Shown one piece after another: positions 21,770 through 32,105 of a DNA stretch of 64,000 nucleotides. The position numbers and the translations under genes are program-made. Each line of letters starts with the position of its first letter. Within the stretch, counting starts at the first letter, position 1. This DNA is from Heligmosomoides polygyrus polygyrus. Lineage: Eukaryota; Nematoda; Chromadorea; Rhabditida; Heligmosomidae. The notes below the pieces were generated by a model. That model ran no database searches and had not been told where the DNA came from. It worked only from the letters and a program-made list of their open reading frames with translations. The stretch covers positions 38,277,975-38,341,974 of the forward strand of contig OX377204.1 of NCBI GenBank assembly GCA_947396885.1, in the 5' to 3' direction.

Positions 21770-23227
21770 GCAAGAGACATTGAAATTGTTTACGAAAATT
21801 CTACAGTGACAATTCAGGCTGGAATAAGTTTGCAAGCAATATGACTCTGATCACGAGTTAATTTTCGCGTACTGTTACGTTTAATGATTAAACAAATTTT
21901 CGGTTAGTTGTGTTCTGCATCTGAAGTGTATATTTGGTGTCTTCACAAAACAAGTTGCATCAAAGCTCCTTGCAAAGGATCAAAATCAACCTGGATTCTT
22001 TACCTGCAGGTGTTGTTGGTAAAAGAGTCGATGCATTCGACGTGCCGTTTTGGGAAAACATCGGAAAATCAGTTCAGATGAATACTCTCGCATCTCTAAC
22101 ATAACTCACTTCTTTGGATCCCTCGAACCAGCGTTTCTGCGAGATGGACGGCTTGTCTGAGGCGATGAGGTTGAGGAACACTTGGAATCGACCCCTCTAA
22201 AATGCAGTTCTTCCTTCCTTGACTATTTGCTAGGGGATTTTGCGTACCGTCCATTAAGAAATATATGGCGCGATGACAGAGAGAATTGGAAGTAAATGAA
22301 GTGCTTTTGATTCATCTTTGTTGGCTTGTACAAGCATCCTACCCCTTTGTTTAGCCTCTTCTTGATCTCGTCGTCCACACCTTGCATCTTCCCTCGGATC
22401 ATGTTCTCAAGCGCTTCCTTGCTTGGCAGGCTGATGGTTCTCTGGAAAAGGTTCACTGAACGGACATTGGCCTTGCCTGAAGAAGTCTACTTCCCGCTAT
22501 CTTGTCTCCGACCAGTCTCAAACTACAAAGTCACCTTGAATTCGTACTCGTTTGCAGCGATCGCGCCACAGTTCGATCCATTTGTGGACGTGTCACCAGC
22601 AGTCGTTGGAAGAAACTGGAATCCAGCGCGTTTTGAGTGTGCTAGAAAGCTCTCTCGAATCGAAGCGAAACTCCTCCAACGTAAGGTTCTCACTCTGTTG
22701 CCTATACCCAAGCAATTTTTGTTGCGACAGAGAGACTTTCTCTGCGTTTTTTGCTCATGAAAACATTGAGTTAGTATACCGAACGCACACAGCTTATGCC
22801 AAAAAATGCAGCAGGTCAACCGCCGTCGAAGTCAGCGTCAGAGCGACAATCCACGGCTTCACATGGGAAGTCTTGCAAACGTGCTAGTGGGCGCACTAGT
22901 GCTATTCGAACCTTAGGCGAAATCTATTCGGCTACGACAGCTCTCGTGCAGGAGAGGCGCACTAGTTGGTTATAAAATTCTCGCGGGTTCAGTCCAAGAA
23001 ACTTTGTCTCTGACCCTCATCTGCAGATTGAGGTGATACCCCAGATGCGTCCTGTCTTAATTTCGGCTCCCACACAGGAGCTAACAATCTGAATACACCT
23101 ATAGGTTTTGCAAACATTAGAAGCATTAGGAACAAGCGAGAGATTGCGCTCGAAAACGAGCGAGTCCTTGAAGAACTGGCTCATTCTCCAAAACAACAAG
23201 TGTAATTCCCCCTTGATGGCTAAACTA
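21770..23227. other. Unassigned, with exon-like minus-strand segments
   Basis: Apart from the exon-like stretch at 22,343-22,476, a further minus-strand stretch from about 22,690 to 22,590 (SENLTLEEFRFDSRELSSTL) is open and bounded by plausible splice sites. The two could not be joined in phase. Confidence 0.25.
22343..22476 (-). CDS. Exon-like segment, unknown gene
   Basis: The minus strand reads from a strong acceptor (CTTCTTCAG) to a donor (AAAGGG/GTAGGATG). It encodes ANVRSVNLFQRTISLPSKEA, then LENMIRGKMQGVDDEIKKRL. There are no stops, and the composition is that of a soluble helical protein. The family is not recognised and adjacent exons are uncertain. Confidence 0.3.
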
Positions 23228-24145
23228 TTAGGGGGGGGGGGGCAAAAGTAATGAGACACCCCATGCCGTGTCCATATATCTCGTGGCTGGAGTCTGGTTT
23301 CGTGCTTGTCGTATTTGTATGTTTGTATGCTACTTACTGAAGCCCATCTGAGAAGTTACCTCTTACACCCTTTCCAGAAGCATGCCAAAAACCCCAGCCT
23401 GTCTCATGCCGAAACCCCAGTCTGACGAGTCGACCTGTGTCGCGCAAATCTCACCGATTTCCCAACCCCCGAGCAGCCTGGGCTCAATATTCACGCAAGA
23501 TAAGAAGTACGTCTTCTACCTTAACCCTGCCAAGCAGCGAGTCTGGGTGAGGCTGGTGATCTGTTACCGACCTTCCTTCGGCGAGATGTTCACGGCGAGA
23601 AGCATCTTTGGAGCTTTTGGGTCTGCGCCCATGGATCGGTTTACCGGAGGCTGTTTCCCAAGAGCACCGCGATGAACTCCAAGGCCATGGTGAACGAAAT
23701 AAAGGAGATGGATGGGCCGGCGACTCGCTCTTATTCATTCGCAGCGTTTCAAGAAGGTTCTCCTCTTCGACAACGCCGCACCCCATCGTGAACAAGTAAG
23801 CACGGATAAGCTTGGCCAGAGGAGCTACGTTCACATGCCTCACCCACCGTATTCGCTGGACATCTCTCCATGCGACTACCACTACTACTTGAGCCTACAG
23901 GACTTCCTAGTCGGAAGGGACACAAGAACCCAAGCAGTCCTTGACAACCATATCGAGCACTTGATCAACACCAGGCCCAAGCAGTTCTGGAAGGATGGGA
24001 TCAGGAAGTTGGCTGAGCGATGGCAGCAAGGTTCTTGCCCTTAATGGCAAATACATTCCTCAGCACCGTTGAGTTGTAATTGAGTTATAAAAAGATAAAG
24101 ATTTTTTTTTCAATTTGTCTCATTACTTTTGCCCCCCTCCCCTAA
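23228..24145 (+). mobile_element. Mariner element with both termini, internally shortened
   Basis: Terminal inverted repeats contain GGCAAAAGTAATGAGACA next to G-tracts. The outermost bases are TTAGGGG and CCCCTAA, flanked by TA on both sides (23,226-23,227 and 24,146-24,147), the Tc1/mariner target duplication. At 918 bp it is shorter than a typical 1.3-kb mariner. The retained coding region is the C-terminal half. Confidence 0.85.
23484..24044 (+). pseudogene. Mariner transposase, C-terminal half
   Basis: The first frame holds FTQDKKYVFYLNPAKQRVWV, matching the region of the first catalytic Asp (E/D-K-W/Y). After a frameshift, LLFDNAAPHREQV (the DNARPH block), HPPYSLDISPCDYHYYLSLQ (the HPPYSPDLAPxDY block with the third catalytic Asp) and FWKDGIRKLAERWQQ follow in family order. 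The DNA-binding N terminus is absent and the frame is broken near 23,680-23,720, so it is non-functional. Confidence 0.85.
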
Positions 24146-25039
24146 TAGTAGAAAGCTCAATAACACGTGGACAAGTTAAGCGACGCCCGAATGAGAGAAC
24201 GTGGGAGAAAGCAGTACCGATGAACAAGGGACGGACTAGCTTGGTACCGAGGCTCGCATAACTGCCAACTTTAAGGCGAATATGGTTGTTCGTTGGGAAA
24301 GAAGAGCAAACTCCGCCAAGCACCGTTCTCGTATCTCGTTCCTCAGAGCTTTTGTGCCATCACCACCTCGCCTGAGAAGAGTTGAGATATGGAGTAGGAC
24401 GGGAAACATTCCTCTGTGAGGCTTTCGTTTTTTAAAATAAAACTAGTTCAGAGAATGCAAGTTTCACTCTAAACAAATATTAAATTTTATTGGTCTCTGT
24501 GAGATACAACGACTACGAACCAAGGATGACCATAAAATTGAGAAGTCTTCAACTGCACCAGAATTCGTAGTCAGCACTGCAGACCGAGCGTTTTGGAATT
24601 GTAGTCAGGTCTCTTCTTAGCGCTGGACCTTCTTGGTGAAAATACTGTTGCTGAGTGGTGCTCCATGCTTCGCTCAAAGCCGTCTCCAAGGCATACTTCA
24701 TTGCGTACAGACTTGTACGACAATACATAGTAGCAACGACAGGTTCCTCATCGGTACCTCCCCGTCTTTGTGCCAATGTAGCTAATCAACGTGGTATTTT
24801 TGGACACGGAGAAGAGTCGGACCACAGTTCACAAAATCTTCGTAAGACATTGTGAAGTATGAGGCTGACTTCTTGTGCGCCCAAAATCCGCCTGGTTCTC
24901 TGCTCCCTCAGACCATGTTACTTCAGTGCCTGAGACCTAGCCAGCCAGCAGTGCCTTGGGGCCACTGCTGGCTGGCTAGGTCTCAGCAATATTGCAGCGC
25001 CTCCTATTTAAAAGACATGTTTAGAAGTGGGTATAGTTC
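24146..25039. other. Mostly unassigned; one small minus-strand frame and a hairpin
   Basis: A 75-codon minus-strand frame (24,776-24,549; YCRTSLYAMKYALETALSEA) ends in a stop and could be a terminal exon, but upstream splicing is not convincing. The hairpin at 24,930 is listed separately. Confidence 0.25.
24930..24986. repeat. Perfect 24-bp inverted repeat, 9-nt loop
   Basis: Arms CTGAGACCTAGCCAGCCAGC... (24,930-24,953) and their exact reverse complement (24,963-24,986) are separated by CCTTGGGGC. It could be a very short MITE, a precursor-type hairpin or a recent snap-back duplication. Confidence 0.9.
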
Positions 25040-25370
25040 TACTGCAGAAATTTTTTCGAATATTTGAATGGTTTCGAATGCTTATAAATGTCAAAGGTTC
25101 AAATTTGAATATATTCGAAAACTGCTGTTCTGAGTACACGAATTTGAATCATTGGAAAAACATTCAGATTTGAATACGCTGGAAAAACTCGATTTTTTGA
25201 ATACTGAATTTGAGTGCATTCGAAAAAAGCGATTTTTTGAATATTCGAATTCGAACACAATCAAAAAAACTTTTTTAAAACATACTTCAAAAATTGATTC
25301 GAGTGTTCGAATTCGAATACTGGATTCAAATACTCGAATCCGAATCAAATAAATCTCACCCCGACCCAAT
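25040..25370. repeat. TTCGAA/GAATATTCG-rich degenerate repeat, block 1
   Basis: Variants of ATTCGAATTTGAATA recur irregularly across the block. It is low-complexity and self-complementary, and a similar block lies at 26,590-26,760. Confidence 0.7.
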
Positions 25371-26589
25371 GATTGTCCTAATCGTTCAGCGTGCAAGGAA
25401 GATGAAGGGACTAAAACGTTAGTTAGCTCAAGACTGACCCATCTCGTTCAGCACTGAAGCATATAGAAGAAACAGCACGCTTCTTCGTAAACAGTCGCTC
25501 CATCTTGACAAAAGGGCAGACGTAAGGAACATTTTGCAGGGGTCTGTACACGGAAGGGGCTGGTAATGACTTCCGAAAGGGGTCCCGAGAGATAGGTACC
25601 TTTAATGATGCATAATTGTTCGCCTACATGCAGAGAAGAGCGGTTCGAGAAGGCAGGCCTACCGCTGTTTCGAATAACCCCGTCGTAATGCCGTTTGTCT
25701 CTTATGAGGTTAGCACCTCTGACCAGAAGTGCCTTTGCACTTGTAAAATCCGCCGATTGCTCTAATTAATCTACCACTTAAATAGGAATCCTATAGGAAT
25801 CCTACCCCGCCGATATGATCGTATCTACGGCATATCATCTGTGTGGTTTATTGCTCGTGTAGGGAAGGCAGCGCATGGTGATTGTGATCTGGCAACCCTC
25901 GGGCGGTGAGCACACCATGGATAATTTCTCACGTTAGGATTAAGTAGTAACGTGAAGTGAAAAAACTTAGAAAGGCTAGCATGGGATCCACCACCACAAG
26001 CAACTTTCTGCAGCAGAGAACTTCGAAGTGAAGATGTGAAATTTGGAGCACGAGGTTCAATCACACGTTCACAAAACCCTCACGAGGTTCAATCACACGT
26101 TCACTCAGTGCGTACTGGATTTACATCAGAGGTCCCAATGTTCACCAAAGCGGCATTCTATAGAGAACAAGAGATCAGCCTGGTTCGATGGTGCAAGAGT
26201 GGAGAACGAAACGCAAGATCAGTTGTAGCCAGTGTCAAATTGGAAAGTGGTTCGTGAGGTGCAACTCAATTCGAAAATTTTGCATCCTAATGGAAGTACA
26301 AGCCCTTGCATGAGTGAAGCTCTTGAAGATTCACTTTTATGTCTTGCAGCCATGCTTATTCTTTCTTGTAATCACGAAAAAGGTTAGGCGGAGATCAGGA
26401 GACTGCATAGCTATGGAGAGAATGGGAGACGTCGTAGCACTTTTTTACAATTATCGAAATTCTCATGCAAAATATCCATGTTTGATATAAGTTGCCTTGT
26501 AAAACGATGCAGATCCTAATTTGACCGCTGTGCTGTAGTTCCAGTGTCCAAGAGGAAATCCAGCATGCGGATGGCATGCGTTGAATATG
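25371..26589. other. Unassigned interval with a small duplication
   Basis: CACGAGGTTCAATCACACG is repeated in tandem at about 26,048-26,104. No gene is supported. Confidence 0.3.
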
Positions 26590-26760
26590 CGAATAATTGT
26601 GGGTTTTTGAAAATTTTCGAATATTCGATTACTCGAATTCGAACATATTCGAAAAAAGCTGTTTTCTGAATACTCGAACCCGTGGATTATTTTGAATGTT
26701 AGTGTTCGAGTATTCAAATTCGAATGAAAACCATTCGAATACCTATTCGAATTGAGTCAT
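26590..26760. repeat. TTCGAA/GAATATTCG-rich degenerate repeat, block 2
   Basis: Same type of sequence as the block at 25,040, with repeated CGAATTCGAACATATTCG-like stretches. Confidence 0.65.
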
Positions 26761-27504
26761 TCAAGCTCAACTAGAGAAGTGAGTCGTCAGAGTAACTCGT
26801 TGCTTAGAAGCTTTTTGGAGTCATTTTTATCTCTGTAAGCACCACACTTGGACACATCCCTACACTGCTAGGCAAATCGTGCCTGAAATTAGATGCACTA
26901 TCTCGAACTCGAAATTCTTCCGCTAGAAGTAGGCCTCTGTGCTATGGAGCGAGATCAGCGTTGCAGAAACACGAGTCACGATCCATGCTAGCTATCTTGG
27001 ACGCCGTCAATCACAGGCGGAACTTATAGTGCACGAAGATGTGTAGCTAGTGTTGAAGACCGTTCCACTCAATATCCGTCATCGATCGTGATTTGACATC
27101 AGAACACGCTTCACTCGGCATTTTCTTTAGTCGAAAAGAAGAAAAAGAAGGAGTCAAACCTGATGTGCTCCCCCGTTCAGCTCGGATGCCAAGTGCTCGC
27201 CAACTCCGCACAAATCGCAGTATCGGCTGCAAAGGTCTGATAAGTTGCGAATAAGTGCGTCATTTCGCTCTGAAAACCTGCGCATCGAACTATGTGCTCG
27301 GGATCGAAAACGTCCCGAGTGATAATCGGCGCGTGGACTGCGCCAAATCCGGTTTCCATTCGATACGGTGATCGATCAGTGATTCAAGAATGGGAGTCAG
27401 CTGATCGACTGACAGAAAGGAAGCTCAGGCAACGTGGAGGCTTTTCATTATTAGCTATAGACAGATCACTAAGATTCAAAATCGTTCACCGGTCGCTACC
27501 GTTA

Positions 27505-28109
27505 TCATTTTCTGTGATAGTGGAGGGTGTAGAATTGGGTAGATAGAATTTCATCTCGTTCTAGACTATTGGTGTAACGCACAAGGAGGGAATGAGAGGA
27601 AGCTCGACTAGATGTGAAAGAATAGGAGGTGATGCAAAACTGTTCCGTTCGTCCTCGATCTCCTTCGCTTCTGTCTCGGCGCCCGCTCTCTCAGCGCACT
27701 CACCAGAACTGTCTTCCGTTCCTCTCGATGATGCCACTGTGCGCGTCGCACTGTTGATAGAGCAGCCCCGTCTCGGGAACCATCGTGTACGGATAGTCGA
27801 ATCGAATGCCTGAATCTCATCCGCAGTGACGATCGCGCAGAAGGAATGCGAAGCGGTTACCTGCAGGACCCTCAATGATAGGCACTTGCAGGGTGACGCC
27901 GATTTCCCCGGCTAGGAAGCCGAAATCCTTCTCCACCTTGATTTTCTTGAAGCGAAGAGAATAGTTACCGGGAGCTCGAATATAGTACACCTTAACAAAA
28001 TAAATAAAATCAGAAGCAACGGGTAACCTAGAAAACCTCGTCTGTACCTTATTTCCCCGCTCATTGACTATTTCGACGTCCTCTTCCTTCACTTTGATTT
28101 CATTTTTAA
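27505..28109 (-). CDS. Multi-exon protein of unknown family (host-type gene)
   Basis: The minus strand reads exon A (28109-28048) after TTTGTTTTCAG. A possible 57-nt in-frame intron follows, then exon B (27990-27861) ending CCTGCAG/GTAACC. A 51-nt intron ends GAGATTCAG, and exon C (27809-27704) ends TTCTG/GTGAGT. A tentative exon D (27607-27505) follows a 96-nt intron and reaches TGA. Phases match at B-C (phase 1) and C-D (phase 2). Segments include KNEIKVKEEDVEIVNERGN, YYIRAPGNYSLRFKKIKVEK, GFLAGEIGVTLQVPI and PYTMVPETGLLYQQCDAHSG. The composition is beta-rich; the family is not recognised. The weak acceptor TTGTTAAG before exon B means A and B may be one exon, which keeps the same frame. 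A CR1-like 3' fragment begins about 20 bp upstream of exon A, apparently in the preceding intron. Confidence 0.5.
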
Positions 28110-28129
28110 CTGAAAACAAAAGAGTCTGC

Positions 28130-28938
28130 CACGAGAAGATTTAATCAGCGAACACACCAGGACTTAGGAGTCTCCTATGACAGTAATCTGAACTTCGATT
28201 CGCACTACAAGTCTATCTCAAGTAAAGGTCATCGCAGAGTCTATAATATTTTCAAGGTTCTTCACACTTCGAATCAAAACACTCTACTTAGGGCTTGTGC
28301 AGAGTTGTGCATTCGCCCCATCCCGGAGAGCAACACCACCATCTTTTCTCCCTTCAAAAAGAAGGATGTTCTTGCACTGGAAGGAGTCCAAGACACTTTC
28401 ACCCGGAAACTTTTCCTTCGTTGCTTCAGGCTTCCCTATAGTGAAATTCCTAGCTCCACTGGTAGAAACGAGGCCTTGGGCAGAGACCCCTCTTTGGAAT
28501 GGAGAAGAAAGCGCTTCGATCTCCATATGGCCTCCAAGATTTTTAAGGGTTTAGCTGAGCTCCGAATTTCTGATTTTTTCACTCCAATGAAATCTCACAC
28601 TAGAGGAGCAGCCTTGAAATTTACAACCTCATCGGCCAATACACAGATCAGGTCAAAGTTTTTCTCCTCCAGAGTTCGGTCTGTCTTCAATCTTGTTCTT
28701 CGTTCTCCTCATTTCTCATCGAGTTATAGTACGTTCAAAATCCACGTTGCTGAGTTTATCACTTAATTTCTCATTGTCTGTGGCATTGTAATCTCAGTTT
28801 CATTGCTACCTTTTCTATGCCTTTCAGTTTTTTTATTTGACTCAGTTTTTTTTGCTTCAGTTTGCTTCTAGTTTTACTAATTTCAACGTTCGTCGGTATT
28901 TGACACTCCTGAATAAATAAATAAATAAATAAATAAAA
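28130..28938 (+). mobile_element. CR1-like LINE, copy 3 (3' end only)
   Basis: This is the C-terminal part of the RT polyprotein, in two frames, with VQDTFTRKLFLRCFRLPYSE, then LHMASKIFKGLAELRISDFF and YSTFKIHVAEFIT before the stop. A 3' untranslated region and an (AAAT)n tail at about 28,912-28,938 follow. It is 5'-truncated, as is usual for LINE insertions, and lies antisense to the host-type gene at 27.5-28.1 kb. Confidence 0.8.
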
Positions 28939-29854
28939 AACTCCGCTGCTACTGAGCCCATTTCGCTGCTTAAAGAGACAGACTTGCTTCTTTCGTTTAG
29001 GGAAGGGAAAAGGAAGTATCGACCGCCGCGGTAGACGATACCGGTCATTGAAATCGTTCGGCAATCTACTGCAGCACGACTCAGTACGATCACTTCCTAT
29101 CTATTATGTAACAGGGAGATACACACAGTCCAAATACCAAGAGTTGCGGCTTTCGTGCACTGCTGAAGCGTGGCGTATCGTACAAAACTGCGAACTAACC
29201 TCCTCGACAGTTAAATAGGCTAATTTCATCAATTAAAATGTAGAGATCATCAGCGACTGAGCATTTCACAACGAGTAGAAAGACAACTGCTAACCGCATC
29301 GACACGAAGAGATTAATGCTGAAAGTTGCACCGTACAGAGGAAACCAGAACAGCGACTCGGCAAGATGATGAGGTTTATTCAGAATTTATGATACGCATG
29401 GCTGAGACGATCCGATAGGAGGAAGCAAAGCTAGCAAGGAAACAACTCGCACGCTAGACAACGCCAGGGAAGAAGCATCGCATGGAATCGCTGCCAGGGA
29501 AGAAGCATCGCATGGAAAAAGGCAAAACTTTGCGAATCAAAGCCGGCACTGTGCGTTTTGTTTGAAAAGTATGGAATGAGAAAGAAAGAAGAAGAAAGAA
29601 AGTGGCTCAATCAAGTGCTTTGAGGGGTGATGCACGCATTCTACTCCCGTGGGGTGTTATTCAGACTGACTGCGCAGATTGCCTAGACAACAGCTTGCGG
29701 TGGCCATTCGACAGACATTCACTGTTGTATAATATTCTCATTGCTCCTCACACAAATCCCCCACCCATTTCGTCAAGGCGTTGAAAGCTGTGTTTGCCTG
29801 GGACTGTCCTGATGATTGAGCTGAGCAAACTCAACATTGTGAAAGAAGGGACAA
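28939..29854. other. Unassigned; 30-bp tandem duplication
   Basis: AGGGAAGAAGCATCGCATGG occurs twice in tandem at about 29,468-29,516. A minus-strand frame near 28,950-29,060 (MTGIVYRGGRYFLFPSLNER) could be an upstream exon of the 27.5-kb gene, without splice proof. Confidence 0.3.
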
Positions 29855-30110
29855 AATGGATAAAGAACGGCGTTAATCAATCGCTTCTGAGATGAGCCAA
29901 GCATTCTACCTCTACAGAATGTTGTGAAGGTAGTTTGAATGCGTATTTGGCCTGTGCAATGATGACTTAGGGTGGACAGTCGATGGAAAAGTCAGTGTTT
30001 CATCCCTGCCAGACAAGGCTGGTACCCATTCATCAATCCCGGAAGAAGGCTTGGTCAGCCTGGACGGGACAGTCAGTGCATGCGACAACCGGTACCTCCT
30101 CCGACTATGC
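29855..30110 (+). repeat. Dispersed repeat R1, copy 3
   Basis: This is the longest clear copy. It starts AAGAACGGCGTTAATCAATC, continues through AGCATTCTACCTCTACAG, ATGCGTATTTGGCCTG and GACAAGGCTGGTACCC, and ends near TACCTCCTCCGACTATGC. Confidence 0.7.
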
Positions 30111-30165
30111 TCCTCACACCCAACAATACACGGGTGGTGAGGAGTAAAGAAAAATTGAGCTCTAA

Positions 30166-30283
30166 GGCCTGTGTTATACTTCGGCGACGCTATGTTGCGT
30201 GGACTGCTACGCACTGCGTAGCAACCCGTGTAACACTGCCGCTGACGTCGCCGACAACACGTCGCCGACGTATAATATAGGCC
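30166..30283. mobile_element. Hairpin MITE, GGCC family, copy 2 (118 bp)
   Basis: The left end GGCCTGTGTTATACTTCGGC pairs with the right end through CGTCGCCGACGTATAATATAGGCC (read inverted). Flanks are TAA and TAC. The core (CTTCGGCGACG stem) is related to the 52-bp copy but not to the other two. Confidence 0.75.
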
Positions 30284-31761
30284 TACGGAGCGAGAAACTG
30301 ATGGATTTAGCGCGCTGTGGACACAAGGGCACAAAGTGCGCAGTTTGGGTTTTTCACACCCGTGTACAACTTCAATCACATCTTAGTTCCTTAATGTTAG
30401 CCTTTTTTGCGCTTCGACCTCTCACTGCAATGAAGCGCTTGTGCGAAGAGCCCAGGTAATGCATAATCCGGGAAACTCTCCATTACTGCATAAGTCGGTC
30501 ATGAGATTATGCCGCTATTACCCTCTTGTTCCCTTGTTTGCTAACACGGGTGTCCAAATGGACATGAAAACAAATGATGCCCTGAAGGTACCGTTAGCCA
30601 AGTCAATTTCTAAATGACGAGGAGAGATTTGCGAATCCGGCCTAGCACCACAAGATGGCGGACGGGTTACCTCCTCCTTGTAGTATGTTGAAATAGTTTT
30701 AAACAACTTTATATATAGCACGCTATCCATCTTTGAGGTACGTCATCACCATAGTCATGAAAACAGTCAACGACAATGAAGGATTGAACTATGATAAAGA
30801 AGAGATAACCCTCTTGAGAAGGTCGCCCCTTAAGATGGCCAAAATCAGAACAGCCTGACGTTTTGCCAAATAGGAAGAAGCGAGACGTCGGACAAGAGAA
30901 CTGCGTAATTGTAACGGGAATTAGGTTTTATACTCTTTCCTAACCTTATCCAAGTTATCTGCTTAGATTTCAGTTCATGAGGAGAGTTCCACATCGAAAA
31001 AGCACTTAAATGGGACTTGACGTGACATGGCGGAGGCCAACGCAGGGTGACGAGGACTAGTTCACGGAACAGTGGCAAGCCATTGAGGACCAGTTCCTCC
31101 AACGACCGCGTCGCGACTCTCGAAAACGGATTCACGAGGTTTGGCAGTACCGCGTTTTAGCCAAGACCGAAAGGATTGGCAATGGGCAACGATCGCGGCT
31201 CACGTATTTGTTTCGAATCAATCCCGTTCGAATCGGCTCCTATGCCCAGCCCTCTATCGCTTTGCGGCCGGTTATTAAATTAGGAAGAAGAAGAACAGGA
31301 TGAAGCACTTATCCCCTTAAGGACGAGGTTCCGAAGTTTTGAAGGCAACTCCATGTGGGCTAAATACGCTTCCGAGTTGATAAATAAATTCACTCTGAAT
31401 TTGTGTCACAGCTACGAAGTGTTTGATTAACGCCAATTCCTACCTATATCCATGCCCCAGATGCCGAGTAGAATTTAGAAGTGCGGGTGCTGCAAGCGTT
31501 TTTCCCCGGCTTTCCTTAAAACGTTGTTGAACAAAGGTACGTGCAGTACGCGGGCAAATCTGACTTCCCATCATAGGCGAACACATCGATGTCATGGCAT
31601 ATGTAGCTGACTAGGCTCACATACCAGTGAAAGTTAATGGCGACGGTTTTAGCAGTTGGTGACGGCACGAGCGCGCTCTGCGCTAGCAAGCAAGTATTCA
31701 TCCCAGGCAAAAATCCTGTGCTTTAAACTCGGCGGTTCAGATTAGGGACCCGATCTCGGAC
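30284..31761. other. Unassigned interval
   Basis: Near 31,290 the sequence TTAGGAAGAAGAAGAAC looks like the GAA-rich 3' tail of a plus-strand RTE-type insertion, but no coding match was found upstream of it. No gene is supported. Confidence 0.3.
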
Positions 31762-32105
31762 TCACTTGTCCCCGAACTTCTTCCTGTTGTTATTCCATTT
31801 CCATTCCATTTCCCTGCCTTTTCCTCTTCTTCCCCTGCGTATGATCCCCTTGGTGGAGAGATTCACTATTCTGGCGACTTCGCAAAGCCGTTTCCTGTCC
31901 ACGACCTGATACGATACGTTATGTTTTGAAGTTCTCGTCAACGTCTCAAACCAGCGCGGCACCCACTGCTGCCCGGACACGTCCACGTTCAAGTGCACAG
32001 AAGGGCTTTCCCTTACGGAGCGAGATCATGCCTTCGCAGGCGCAACGAATCAGCTATCGGTGCGACACGGACGGCTATCGTTTCAAGTGTAGTTAACGCA
32101 CTGAA
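31762..32105 (-). pseudogene. Heavily decayed RTE fragment
   Basis: The blocks GTCTCAAACCAGCGCGGCAC, GAGCGAGATCATGCCTTCGC and AGCTATCGGTGCGACACGG parallel, in order, the 3' region of RTE copy 1 (GTATCAAACCAGCGTTGCC ... GCTATCGGTGCGACACCG at about 256-475). The frame is lost. Confidence 0.4.
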
